Assembly: GCA_034008185.1 (NCBI GenBank)
Contig: CM067081.1
Coordinates: 18,909,821-18,973,820 of the forward strand
Direction of reading: 5' to 3'
DNA: 64,000 nt
DNA from: Gorsachius magnificus
Lineage: Eukaryota > Chordata > Aves > Pelecaniformes > Ardeidae
Position 1 is the first letter of the stretch; each line of letters starts with the position of its first letter. The translations under genes were made by a program, and so were the position numbers. Below the pieces are notes generated by a model, which searched no databases, had not been told where the DNA came from, and saw only the letters and a list, made by a program, of their open reading frames with translations. This document shows positions 25,561-39,500 of this stretch, one piece after another.

Positions 25561-28500
25561 CCAAGGAAAATTCTGAAAATGTTGGCTGCTGTCTAAAGAG
25601 GACAACAGTGAAAACCCATTCCTTGGTGGTGATTTGTTTGGGATGCTTTTACTGCAAGAGCTAGTAACTTTTACTTGTACTTTCAGGTTTTCACTTGTAC
25701 TTTTATGAGTAAGGAACAAAGGGAGCAAAGGTGCAGGGAGGACTACAGTTTACTTAGGTGTGTAGTCTCTTACCTTACCCTGTCTAGCTAAACTCAGTAA
25801 AAACATCAATACAGGTTCCAACTCTGTCATTTCTCTCAATCAGAAATTAAACTTGCTTCTGCCAGCTGGGTCCCTTCCTTTTGACTGATACAAGAGCACT
25901 GAGCTGTTCATCATTTTTCTTTGCTGGTCAGGCCAGGGAAGCAGCTCATTGAAATTCTTCGGGCTGGTTATTTTGTGAGAAGTGCTATAGAATTGCAAAT
26001 CATTGTTGCTGGTTAATGAAATACCTTTCAGCAAGTACCAATATCTTTTGGCTACCCAATATCTCTTGTTGCTTCATCTTATTTCCTGTGATTCTTGAAA
26101 AAATTGAGTCTTTTACAGTTCTTTACCCTTCTGATGACTTCTTAGTACTGTCTTCCGTGGTTTGCCAGGTGCTGGAACTGACTGAATTATTTATTGGGAC
26201 TATATAATCTGACGAATGTGCCAGCTTCTATTTGAAAATAGTTTTGGATCAGCAGGGATTTCTGCAAATGTGGCTGGTGTTTGTAAGTGGTTGCTAGATA
26301 GTTTGGAGGAACTTGCCAATGGCTGGTAAAGCTCAACAATTCATTATTCAGATGGTGTAACCGAGCTGTTAAGCCACTGTGTTTCTGTTGCCTGACTAGA
26401 GAATTGAAAGTTTTTAAACAGGTAAACGGTGAATAACAAATGAAGAGTAATAGTCTTGTGTGCGGGAGAAGCTTTCTCCGTAAAGGGAAACACAACAGCT
26501 TTCATCCTATAAGCAAAATCCCATTTGTGTGCATGTGTACAGGTATATATACACTCATGCCTATGAAAGCTGTTTGCATTCAGGTGCTGGCTGCCCTGGT
26601 TTTAAGCCAGAGGCTGCGGAGCAGAGCCCAGCTGCCCCTTCAGATGCCCTCCTATGCCCTCTTGGCCTCTGAGGGGGTGACGAAGCCGAGGTGCAGATGG
26701 CAGGCTTTACAGCATGCTAGCCCCTCTCCTACCGTGGGAAAATGTGTCAGGGGTACCAAAGCTGCGTCAGAGCCTTCAAAAAGTGTTCATGTTGGTTTAG
26801 GGGGTGGTTCTCCACCATTTAGAGCCATTTTCCTCAGCGTGCTCAAAACATCTGCGTGGGCTCAGCAGATGCGATGTGGAGCCTGGGCTAGCGCTGCAGC
26901 CTTCAGGAGCAGCAGCTGGTCACCACTGGGACACCCTGCAGTGCCCACAGCACTGGGAAATGCTGGTGGCTGGACTACTGGACCCTGCTTTTGGCAGCTG
27001 GGGGACTGTAAGGGATGCATCCTACAGTGTATCTTGGCAATGCACAACCTCAGAGCTTGCTTGAATGATCCTTGCCAGCTCCTGCAAGAAAGCAGCCAGC
27101 AAAACTTAATCCACCACTTGCTAGTCAAAATACATTTGCCTACAACTAAGCACCAGTGATATCTCAGCTAAACTTTTAGAAAACGCCTTGTCCCATTGCT
27201 AACTCTGCACACTGGATGCTGCTCCACTCAGCATCTATTACATCCTCCTGGCACCTCTGCTTTCTCAGCATCTTCTAGTTTCCTAGAGCTTAGACTTTGT
27301 CTTTGATTGATATAATCAAAAAGCGTGGATATTTTAAAACTGATTTCCAACACAGTCTGCATTTCTACACTAGCATTTGTAATATTTGTATCACAAGCAA
27401 TCATCGACCTTTCTGTCTAGGAGATGCAGGAATCTTTGTCTTTACCACAGTGCAAAAACTTCAGTTTTCTTACTGTCTGCACCGTTGATTTCCCACTATT
27501 CATATCCTCTAGTTGTTATGGAAAAAATAAGGTCTTCAGTACCTTTGAGTATTATGAGCTACTCCAAGTTTTTCCAGACTTCCATGAAGGAGGCCAGGGT
27601 TCCCTCATCTTTTCCTAGTTTCTCTGGGTCAGTTTCCTTGCTGAAAGAAATATAATTTCCGTTTCTGAATTATTGAATGAAACTATAGCCCTTACCTTTT
27701 CCCTATGACTATATTTGTTTGCATTTTGGTTTTAATTACTGAGTTATTTAGTTTGCTATGTTTGGAAATAACCCATATTTCTCAGTAACTTTTTGTACTG
27801 GCTACTGACTTTTTGTACTTGCATTCTTTGAACAAGCAAACAGAGCGAAGAATAACCTGCCGTCAGTGAACTGAAGGTCACTTAGGATGTTCTGCCACAG
27901 AAAATCAAATCCTTCCTTGGCAAGCTTTACAAAATTATGATACTATTGGGAGATATTTTGGTCTTTTTTTGTCCTAGGATTGGTGAAATGAAGAGTTGGC
28001 CATGTCCTAGCTTCCCCTGCCCATCAGAAAGTGCAAGCATCAGCGAGGCTGGACCTAGTTGTTAATCTTGGCTGTGTAAAAAGTCCTTGATTTTTATGTT
28101 TGCAAGCCTGCATGTTTTGCAGTGTGACCAGAGATGTACCAGGCATGGAACAACAGCTCTCAGGCATCCCGGGTAACTTTTATGCCGTTGTGCTCCATCT
28201 GGGCTCTCCCAGAGCAGTGGCTGGAGCAGCCCCTGTGAGGGGAACTGATGGTTTGAATCTCTCAGACCAAAGAGGACATAGTCTCCAGTTTTCAGTGCCC
28301 TAATTGCTGAGCTGTTTTCCCATAAGGAATGTTGTGATTGCCCTGGTCTGGTTTGAGGCTGTAGGATGTGGTACCTGATCTCCCCTACGTACCTCACTCA
28401 GGACGCAAGGATGGAGTCTCGTCTCTGTAGAGAAGAGAAATGCCAGACTTGGTCCTCTGCAATATTCCCCTTTGGTGGATTTAGCCATCCCACATGTCAG

Positions 28501-29959
28501 ATGCTGGCTCATGGGAGTCCCTTGGAGTCTCCTCTGCCTCTTCTGTTGGTGTTTGGGAGCTCAGGGCTGTGTTTGCCACTCCTGACTGCAGATGCCTCAT
28601 ATTTAAGTGTGGCAAAGAGTAACGCGGCAGTGCCAAAGTCTTTCTGCAGATATAACCCTTAGCACTTATGTGAGTTTAGTTAATTATTTGTTGGGGTTTT
28701 TTTTCTCCCCATGCAGCTTAATGAAAATGTATTACAGCTTTTATTTTTGTGTCCATGTTAATCTGTGCATGTTCAGCTTCTATTTTATAACCATTTTCCA
28801 CAAACCCAGTAGGAAGTGTAGGCAGCTTTCCCCAGCCACACTGAATTTCAAGTGTTTCCATATCATTTGTCACTGCTCATCAGAATGAATAAGATTTTTG
28901 TAAAATGTTGATTTATGGCTGGTTTCTGCAAGTGGCCTAGGTGAACTTGAATGGAAGGAAGCTCTTAAATCTTGGAAACAAAATTGTAATTATCAAATTG
29001 GGAAAGAAATGGCAAGTTGCTTAAATTACTCTCACTGGTGACACACTCTAAGCATGAAATAACCTGCTCTGAGGGAACCTTCAGTCTTGCTGGAACACAG
29101 CTTCCCTGGTGAACGCTGCCACCAGCACCAAAACTGCATAATTAACAAATGAAAGTAACTGAACGTTAGCTGACCGTGGCTGCACATTTGGGTGCTGTCA
29201 TATCTTCTGCCTTAGTCATGAAACACATGGCCTTGAAAGCAGATGCCTGAATCAAGGGTCAACGCCCACCACTGGCAAACCTTGATTTCCATTCATAGGC
29301 TTGCAGTTTGAGTAGCTTGTTAGATTAAAACCATGGTTTTTTAGGAAATGGAGGTAAGTTCACATTATGACAAGATTTTAAGTGAGAAGGGAAAGGTGAG
29401 GTGACATCTGCAGTGGGAATGCTGTGTTTATTCACTCTGCCACTCTGATGGTCATCTGTAAATACAAAATCAGGGCTGCAATGATGAGACTGTGCTTTTT
29501 TTTCACTTTTTCATAGAAGATGTTGGTGAAAAAAGCAAGCAAATAGCTCAAATCATAGGAGCAGGCAGCTGAATATGAATGCACTGGTTTCTGTGGGTGA
29601 ATTGATGGGGTCTACTCGGTACCTTCAGCTTGTCACCATTACATGTATTTTACAGACATGAGGCCCAGGGCTGCCATTCCAGGATAATTTCTGCCTTTGG
29701 TAGGGAATTTGATGTATTTTACTTCTTCTGCCAATTAGAATTTTGACTTTCATGTGCTGGGCAATCGTGTCGTCAAGTATTTCCTAGAAATGATTCCCTG
29801 CTTTGGGTTGTAACATAATTCTTAACACTTGGGGGAATTGTAGCACTCTGTAAGATATTAGGCTTACATTTCCCCCTGTAATGTGATAAACAATAGCCAA
29901 GAAAACAGAATCACTGTTTTTCCTTCATTCTTTTTGTTTCCTAGCTATCCCGGCTTTGC
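25561..29959. other. Single-copy DNA, no gene recognised
   Basis: No recognisable transposon. It includes one unusually long open frame (26440-27159, listed separately) in a locally GC-richer patch. Other frames are short and overlap one another. Confidence 0.5.
26440..27159 (+). other. Unassigned 239-codon open frame
   Basis: The longest open frame in the window outside the CR1. It starts at an ATG at 26440 and runs without a stop to 27159. The product is rich in Ala, Ser, Cys and Leu, has no signal peptide or domain I recognise, and shows no repeated motif. The surrounding 26580-27060 is GC-richer than its neighbourhood, which lowers the stop-codon rate and could explain the length. Antisense frames also occur (27128-26862). 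It might be part of a long non-coding RNA or simply a chance frame; I assign no function. Confidence 0.15.
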
Positions 29960-30560
29960 CAAGCTCAGTGCACATCGCTGTACTTAATTTAAATACAATG
30001 CAGATGCGCATAAAAGATCAGCAGAATTAATTAGGTTCGGAGTGCTGGGAGAGCCATTGGGAAGGTTCTCACCAGGCTGATACTCCCTGTCAGCATTTCC
30101 TACCCACTCTGCTGGGTCTGTAAGCTCTGGATGACATCTGACTCAAGCACCCCTTAAATTTATAGCCCTGACAATTAAATGGCAGTTCTCCAGCCTCTGC
30201 CCGAGGGGATACAGCTATAATAGGCTTCAGAGGTAAAGCTACTATATTGCAGGATGAATTTTGTATAAGACACTAATGTTAACACATTGGTGCCCTTCAG
30301 CAAATGTAGTTATTCAATAAGTTAAAGCTTTTTATGATATTCTCCTTGACATTTAATAGCATACTTTAGTAAGTTAATGTACCTATGCAGATTTTTTTCT
30401 GCCAGTGTCTAGCAATCCAAAGCAGCTCTAATTTGCAGGTGTTATTTGCTGTATTTGTGGTGAACTAATAAAATTAATCGATCAAAAGCTCCCAACACAT
30501 TGGAATTTTGAATGCTTCTTTGATTTCTGTAACCATTTATTTCAATGGCCGATAAACCAG
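29960..30560. other. AT-rich block, possible conserved non-coding DNA
   Basis: Contains several homeodomain-type words in a short space (AATTAATTAGG near 30027, TAATAAAATTAATCGATC near 30466, ACAATTAAATGG near 30171) and no repeat signature. It has the look of conserved regulatory DNA, but this cannot be shown without alignment to other vertebrates. Confidence 0.2.
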
Positions 30561-33500
30561 AGGTGAAACAACATTTGATTTTAGTGTAGAGAGTAGTGAT
30601 TATACAACTGTTTTGTCGGTGCTTTGAGCAGTGGTCACTCTTGTTCTTCGTGCATCTGTAGCTTAGCTAATTCACTGGGACCAATTCACCCATTACTCTG
30701 AAAGTCCTTTAAAATTTAGTAGACTGAAACAATTTGGAGTGTACAGAACTGTTAGGTGATTCTGTAGCTGGTAACAGAAGAAGAAGAATGTAAGACAGAG
30801 GGATATTCCTATGAGAGGATGGCAAGATCTACCAAGGTGCTTATCAGAAAGGGAGCCTTGGCACAAAATTTTATATATTTATTTGGGAGGAGGGTTGGAG
30901 GTGTGAAAGGAAAGCTGCAGCTGGACCTCATTCTTTAATGCTTTATTCAGGTAAGAAGGTGGGCAAATAGTGGTGTTTGGTAAAAAGGTACCATCTCCCT
31001 CCTGTGTGGCAGACTGCAAGCTATCGCTGCTGCTGCCCCATGGTTCTGTGCAGGAGAGGACAGGTTTAGGTTCTCCATGTGAGCCCCACCGCTACTGTTT
31101 GTACCAGGCAAGCACAGCAAATTACTTCACAGCTTCCTTTAAGCTGTTTCTGCCTAGCAGTCAGTTTGAAAGTTGCTTTTCTGAGTATAAAGTGTTGCTG
31201 GGTTGCACTGCAGTGATGGAGCCTATGCTGATTTCTTTTGAAAGATACCAGCTCTAAAATGGGTATTTGTCCCTCGCCTCATGTAGCTCAGAAACGCTCA
31301 TCACTGCATCGCTGTTGTGTGTCACCAGGTGTGGTAAGCTGCCTCCAGGATGCTTTGTCCCCCAGCTGTGGTGTGTTCTGTAACAGGGAATATTGATGAG
31401 ATTGATTCGTACCTTGTAATGGCTGAAGGCAAGTCTCAGAAGGAAGAGAGTTAAGGATTTTTCCTTTGTGCTTTTCATGTCCTTTGATCTGGCCCGTAAC
31501 TGATGGAAGGTCCTTGCTGGGGTCAGAGGGGTTACTTTTAAGACACTGGGCTCCTGCAGTCTGGATATGTTTGCAGCTGGAATTGGCTAGCGTGTGGTCT
31601 GACTGACATTTCTTTGGCCTCTTTCTCTTTAATTCCTGCACGCTTTACTTTGATCACACTACCCTTTCCCTGTTCAAATTATAATGCATTGAACATCTCT
31701 TGTGCCAGCCCTGTGCCACACCTGCAAAAAAGTGCTGTGGGAAGGGGCCAACACCTTTAATAAAAAGCTTTCCTGTTCTGGGGGTCTGAAGAGAAGTCTG
31801 CTTCATCCTGAGGTCCAGCGCTCCCTGCTAGACTTAAGCAGCAGTAACTCCTGCTTGAGCTATGCAAATGGAATCAGGGCCAAATGATCTTTCCCAGCAT
31901 TTATTAATTTCTGTTCTATCTTTAACTATTGATTTTTGCAATCAAATCCCACATGTTGCCTTTTGTCCAGTCAGCACTGCGCCACAATCAGGCCTTTCAT
32001 TAAAATTCACTGTTGCAATGCCAAAAAATGAAATAGAGTTCTTTATCTGAAGTCAAACATTTTTGCGATATAACCATCCTGGTCAAATTAATTCTTCCTG
32101 TTGGGGACAGCAGGAATGGGTGCCAACATCTAAAGTCTATTTCAATTTGCTTTAATTGGGTGTATAATTATTTTTCTACAACTAATCAATTCCCATACAT
32201 TGCAATTATCAAATAATGAAAAGACTGTTTAGAATTTTTGAAAAGCAAGATCTTGTTAAGATTTTGTTAAAGAAAAATCTTTAAACTATTTCAATTCATT
32301 TTAATTTCACCCCAGAGGATTTTTGCTCTCCAACATCCTAAGTGAAAAGGCAAATCGCACAAAGGGAATTGGCAAAGATAAATATCTTCAGGATGATGCA
32401 TAACATCCAGGGAAAGGTATATTCTTCTCGGATTGAAAACATTCCCCAATGTCTTTTTGTTCTGGAGTAAGTGCGGGCTTGTCGCCTGTGACTGAGGCTG
32501 GCATGGCATACGGAGGGAAAACTTGCTGATATTATCAGCAGGGGATGGAGGAGGAGGTGCACAAACCAGAGGGAAATGCCTGAGACCAGTTTCAGACAAT
32601 GTGAGGACTTGCAAGCGTAAGTCATCTCTATGGGGACATAAAATCTGTTGGATCATAAGAGGACAATGTGGTACTCTCATTCCTTGGGCCATTGCTTTCA
32701 TGTCCAGAGAGATTTTGAACACAGACCTCAGGCTTTAATGGCCTGACCAAGAAAAACATTGACAATAAAAACCTAAAGAGGTGGTGCTCAGCATTGTATT
32801 TGGTGCAGTACCATCCCACCCAGCTGAACAAGGAGGCTGACACACCTCTTGGGACTGCTGTGGCAGAGGGGCTCAGACAAAAGCCTTTGCATTCTTCGCA
32901 TCTGATTTGTAATCAAGAGTTTTCATATATGTATTTACATGACAGCAGTGCTTCTGGGCCATCGTGTCACCCCAGGAACTTCCCAGAGGTGGGTAAGACC
33001 AACCAGGGAATGGGAGTGGTGCAGAAGACGTGGCAAGGGGTAAGACAGCAGAGGATCAGCTGGGCATTTTCACAGATCCACAGCAGAAGAGCTGCAAAGA
33101 AGAGATGATGATGACTTATTTGCAGCCTCAGACTGGTTGTCGTGTGGCTCAGAGCTTCTACACATCCCTGGTGTGAAGCTGGGTTTGGGTAAGTCATAGT
33201 GTATCAACCCATCCTCTTGTAAAATGAACCCAACTGACTGAATAGGATGATGTTCAAATCAAATTTGATCGTTGCCATCAGAATATAAGGAAGGCCTGGT
33301 AAAGGAAATATTGGGTGACAGAAAGTGCAGTAATGCTGGTGTTTTCTGTGTGATAATAGTAACATCCCAGATCACAGTCCTGCCAGCACCATCTCTACTT
33401 GATGTGGAATATTTAAGGTGTAGACAGAGAAAAATCTTGTCCATACAATTTGTGTCACAGCCAGCAACTCAGCTCAGAGCTTCTGCCTCCATGACTTGAC

Positions 33501-36500
33501 CGCAATGCATTCGTCTGCATTTTTTGCTGCTACAAAATGACATTATTCTCCCCATTTCCCCACGGACGCTGTGCTTCCAAATGTATCCCAACAAAACAGC
33601 AATTAACATCAGCACAGACTGACTAATACATGCCAAAAATTGTCAGAAGGATAACCTGCATCCAAATGGGTAGATAATAAACCTGTCACCATGGTAATCC
33701 TAAGCTCAAACAAGAGTTTTCTTATTCACAGTCATGAAGACTAGAAAGAGAGTCTTAAAATACACGTCATCTGCACAGCAGAACAGAAAGAGAAAAGAGC
33801 AGTTAAATGAAGTTCTATCTGCAGAGCAGAGAGGTCGGTTATCCAGAACAATCTCATTGCCTGCAAGATGCAAAAGCAGGATTTGTGATGGTGTGAAATA
33901 ATAACGAACAAGATGGGAGTGAAGGCAGAGTCTGGAGAAGACAAATCCTGCCATTAGACTGTGACTATGAAGTGGAACTGTGGAAAAAAAATGAACAGGG
34001 GAGAAAAAAAAAAAATCATCTATGAAGCCAGCAGCAAACAATCGCCACAAATAGCTGCAAATGCTGGAAATGAACTACAAAGCAATTACTGAAGTAAATT
34101 AAGTGACAGTCAACATTCGGATCAATGGACTGAGAGCTTTTCCAGAGAGGGAATGGAAAGAAAAATCCTAGAAATTAAGAAAGCTGAACTTTTCATTTGA
34201 ATGCTTTCAAGTAAAGGCCCGGGTGTTTCTTCAGAGCTTTGTACCTGGATTTGACTGGATTTGGTCCCTTCCCTGGGCATTGGCCAACCCTGCTGCTCGG
34301 TGAAGAGGTGATGCACTTGGGCTGGGGAGCTGTGCAGATGACATCTCTCTGCATTCTTTTAATGGTGGTTTAAAATGCAAGAGATGCTCAAAAGCAATAT
34401 GGCCTTGTGGCAGTGTGGTGCCCCAGTGGCTACCTTCAAGCTCTGGTAATGGTGGAGACTCCAGCCATCTTGGCTCCTAGCATGCCCTTGGGCCCTGGAA
34501 ACCTCTGCTAGTGATCATACATGTCAAAGCACCCTCATGTATTACCAGTTCCTTCTGGTTTCAGCACAAATTGAAGCAACATGAAAATAATTATTAAAAG
34601 AAATGCTTCATACTTTGGGTAGATGTCTACTATATCAAGGGAATTTGGTTTGTGGATTTCAACAGAGGTGTGGGAGTGATCTTCATCCAGCTGCATAGTG
34701 GGGAGCAGGATCCCACTGGCTGTCATCAGGGCTCCAGCCCTGGGACGTGACATGGTCCCTTGCTTGATCATACCAAAGGAGCATCCTGGGAGGCTGCAGT
34801 CTCTATATCTGTGCTTTGCTCACACCCTGTGACCACCTCTTTTGCTTTGGGACATGTGCCCTTTCCCTGTGCCCAAACATTTTTCTTCAGGTTTCCATCT
34901 GAAGGAAAAATGGGGTTCAAACCAGCAGCCCACCTCCTGAGGAATTAATCTAATCACAAACAAGACAGCGGTGCTGCACAGGCCTATGCTGTCTGCCTAT
35001 TAGTTTCCTGGTGTTTACAGTGTTTGGCTTGACCTATGCTATAAATCCTAAATGGCTTGGGGGCTGCCTACCGGCAGTGCCTCTTTCCGTGTGCCGCCTG
35101 TAGCAAATGCACTCCCCAGCAGGTCCTGATACTATTAATCTCTCCTCAAGAGAAATTAAAAAGTCCTAAAGCCTTTCCTTGTCTCTAATCCTTTTGTTGT
35201 CTTTCTGTCATTCAATTCACTTTCCATGTGATTTTTGAGCTAGAGCTGACCAGAGTTGAAAGTAGTATATAATGAAAAGATGCTCCCTTGGTTTTTTTAA
35301 TGGCATTAGGTTATGGAGGCCGTAGAGTGTACGTGCTATTTTCAGTGATGGTCAGAACTGCAAAACCAAATTTAAAAAGTCTGCCTGAAGTAATCATAAC
35401 ATTTTTTCCTGGTCTTGCAGACAGGCTATTGACAAACTAGGAATCCCTCCTGTCCTGTATCTCAGCTGATTTGAAATATGATAGAAAACATGCTGCCAGT
35501 ACTGCTAATAGTGCATAACATTTTAACAGCTGCTGTGTTTCATCATAAATCTATGTATTTGGGGGAACAAGACAAGAGTCACTGTGTGCAGTGAAATCAC
35601 ATAAGAACTGTTTTTTTATAAAGTTGTGAGGGTTAGAGAGGTGAAATGTGCTGAGGATTAAAAGAACCCCAAACTGCTGTGGCTTAGGAAAGTTACTTTG
35701 CAAAGCACTATTTCACTTTTGCTTTCAAGAATTTGCTGTGCAGACTATGGAAAGGGAAGTCTGGCTCCTGCCAGTGAGCAACCATCTACCCAAGGAAGAG
35801 TCATGCAAACCCGCTGACAGCGGTCAGCAAAGCACAAGTGCTAGGCACAGTCTGGCTATAGTGAGAGGGTTTTGCTTTCCTTCTCCAGCCTTTCTGACTA
35901 CAGTGGAACTATGCCAGCCTTTGCCATGCTCATCCCCCATTCTGCTGAGCACGGACAGTGATATTTACCTGCTATGGATGTTTTATGGAAACAAAACACC
36001 GATCCTTGTCCTTCCAGAGTCAATCAGTAGACCTTCCATTGGTTTTGAAAGGATTTATGCAGAGTCCTGAGCAGCCCGTGTGTGCAGTGCATGCTGAAGA
36101 GGAAAATCAGGATTCTTCAAGTTCATTTGCTTTTGTTGTATTACCCCAACGCACTACAGCAGAGAATCAGTCCCTTTCCAAACCATGCTGGAGGTAGGAA
36201 TGCCTTCTGTACGAAAGGCTTCTAAAAGCTTTTCCATTTCTGGGAACAACGGTCTGTGGATCTCTCTAGGCTGATGATTAATGCATCTCCTTCCACATCC
36301 CTGTCACTTGATTCAGCCATCTCTCTTTCCTGGAATGTGCGTGCATTCGGCCATATGCATAAAAGTATGGAAAGACTGGGCAGACCTCACCTGGCACAGA
36401 CTGTAGAGGGCACCTCCAGGCTGTGTAACACCTGAAAAGAACTTCCTCAAAACTGCTCACTTTTGAGCTAAAGCTAAGATTTTTTTTTTCTTTGAGAATT

Positions 36501-39500
36501 TGACGGAGGGAGGGACATATATTATCCTTGTCTGAGAAAATCTCAGTGCCAAGTGGGGCTTGAGCTTTGCTGTGCCTAAAAAAGTAGGGTTTTTAATGCA
36601 TAAGAAAACTGATTTTCTTGATGACTGATTTTCTCAGAAAAATTGAAGGCAAACCCCATAAAATCCTCAGTATTTCATGATCTAATCAGTGGCAAGAATT
36701 TTCTAACATCACTCACATACAAATCTCATTTTGATCAGCTTTGTGTTGTCTTGTTCACTATCTTGCTGCCAATGTCTGCTCCACATGGATTTGCTTGGGC
36801 TCTAGCAGCCTTCTCATGTTGTCCTTCAGAGATTTTATTTCACAGAATGATCTTGGAATTAAATGCTGGTAATGATGCTTCTGAGGTCCTAACGGTACTG
36901 TGGGACATATGCAGATGCAGACAGAAGGTCAACGCTGATTTTTTCTATGTCATGTCTCTATTGGACCTGTCCTAGGAGCAGATGTTAGCTACAGGTTTGC
37001 GTGAGGAGGTCATTTGTTGAGCTGTCGAGCTTCGTGATCCTTTCCCAGGAATAACAACTTTATCACCATAACATTAGATGTGCCAAAAATATTTATTAAC
37101 ACAGTCACCTTCTGTCTGAGAAGCTATATCTTATGGAGAATAAAATTATTTTTTTTTGGTCCTAAAGCAGCTTTTATTTTATATTAATGAAAGCTGCAGC
37201 CGCTCTCACATGGGAGATGCGTTGTCTGCCTGACAAGCCGCAGGGATGTTTGAGAACAAAATGGCTGCAGCCTCTGTGCTTGGGTCAAAAAGCTTAGGAA
37301 CAGACGGGTAAGTACACAGGCATCAAAAGCTTCACAGCATTCCCAGGCATCATCCACCACACGGGTCTCTGACACATAAAACAGTGTAATTCTGTCCACG
37401 AGAGACAGAGGAAATTATACTGCTGCTAATTTTCTCTCCGTGAAGCCAGGTAATGGGCTGAATGAAAAAAAGAGTTGTGCACAATATAGGAAAGGCAATT
37501 TGCTGTGTAATTTGTAGCACAAGGATTTGACTCTTAAAACCAAAACTGCTATTTGTTTTCCTGGGTGGCTTGTACATATGAGAGAAACTAGGGGGATTTG
37601 TGATCTGTTATATGTAGAAAACGGTCTCTTGGGAAGAGGCCCACAAAGTGAAATTTGTCTCAGAATTAAATGAAATGTCTCACATGGAAAATCTGACCTT
37701 CTCACATAAAGTGTTTCTTTCCACCCCACTGTACCCTGTGATCCGCAGTGTCTTCAAAGGCAGTGCTCCCAGGGTTGGAACCCCCCACAGCAAAGTGTTA
37801 AATAAACAAGCTTCTGAGTTTTCAAACATGACAACCTACTTTCAGCTGCTTGGCCTAGCACAGAGAAAGGAGAACGGAGAGTGCAAAATCCAGCATCCTA
37901 GAACTGCTTCTTACCTGCTTTTTCTTTCTCTTCCTCTGTGTGCAAATAAAATGTACTTGTCCTGTAAGCAGCAGAAGTCTGCAGATACCAACCGGAGCGT
38001 TTCTGCTCAAGGCAGGGAACCTTTCCGTGAGCCTTCTGTTCATTAGGTGGAATTTTCTCTCTCAGCTGAACTAAGTGTTGCACATAAGCACAGGCACAGT
38101 ACAGTGTGACCCAGCGCTTGTGCGGGCGTGGGTGCTGTCCTGCTGGTTCTGGTGGTCACTGGGAGCACAAGTGGTGATTTCTCTCCAGGCTGTTTCAACA
38201 TTCCAAGCTGAGGGACTCTTACAGATGTCCCATACAGCTTCTAAACTCATATGGCTCCTAGACTCCTAAAAAGCACCTAAACTCATTTTCTCTGAATTTT
38301 TTTCCCTTTTGCTTTGTCCACAGTCAACTCTTTTTCCAGATCACAGGTAGCACCTGGAAGTTGTTGGTTTTGTGCAGGCTGCCTTGACCATAACATTTTC
38401 TTAGAAACTTCACTATGTTGTCAATCTCTCTCTCTCATAATTTCTGCTATTTCTTTCTTTTAGCAGACATTAGAAAATGTTGTTTTACCACATGCTTCTG
38501 TTCCTCCAAGTCTTCTTTGAGAAAGGATCTGTTACAGGTATTTTCTGCCCTCAAAGATTTGTACCTTTGTAACTTTAAGATCAAGCAGCAAAGTTTTCAT
38601 GGTGCAGAATTTTGCCTAGGATATTCCCAAGAGGTTTGAGACCTGCTTTACTTGTTACCATGAGATTGCATATGTGTTCATCAAACTCTCCCTCTTCATT
38701 TGCAAAAGAAAATATTTCATTTTTTACTCTGACCATGATTTTCCAGGGTATTGGTCTGTTCCACAGTGGATCTCCTTCCTACAGTAAGTTTGCTCCAAAT
38801 GCTGCGGATGAAATTTGTGGAAGCATCTTTTGCTCTGCTGTTTCTCTGATTTCATTGTAACCTTTTACTTCCATTTTGAGAGTGATGGTGTCCTTCACAT
38901 TTTCAAAGTACAGATTCAGATCACAACCTTTGCATCGCTCATCATGTTTTTGCCAAGCCCTTGAAGAGGTGCTGTGATTTTTGTGGTAATATGAGCATAA
39001 ATCTTGACAGGCAGGTCACCAAATGATTTTTTTCAGAGGTTTATACTTCTAACTATTTTATTAACTGCACTTACAGTGAAAGTTTGGTCTGATAACTCCT
39101 TTTTCTGAGATGTGATTAAAACCAGTTGTTTTGTACTAAACCGTATTTTGTGTTGCTCAGCTCTACCTTTTACTCCCATTTCTTGCGAGAGCTGACCTAA
39201 GAATAGTTTATGGATGGCCGTAAGTTGTGATTCTTAGCAAATTTGCTATTTGACACAAAATTGTCTCCTCACTCTTCTGCAAATCACTTATTTGCCTCAG
39301 GTCTTGCAAAAAATCAACTCTATTAACACCTTCCACTTATCTGGGTCTCTGCCTGCCTCTTGTTCCAAGTCATTGTGTATCACTTGCTCCGATAATCTGT
39401 ATGTTTACAATGCCCACAGGAATGGAAAACCAGACAAGACATCGTAAACTAAATAGTTTCCTAATTAACACGTTTAATCTAAAACACCCCAGCATCTCAG

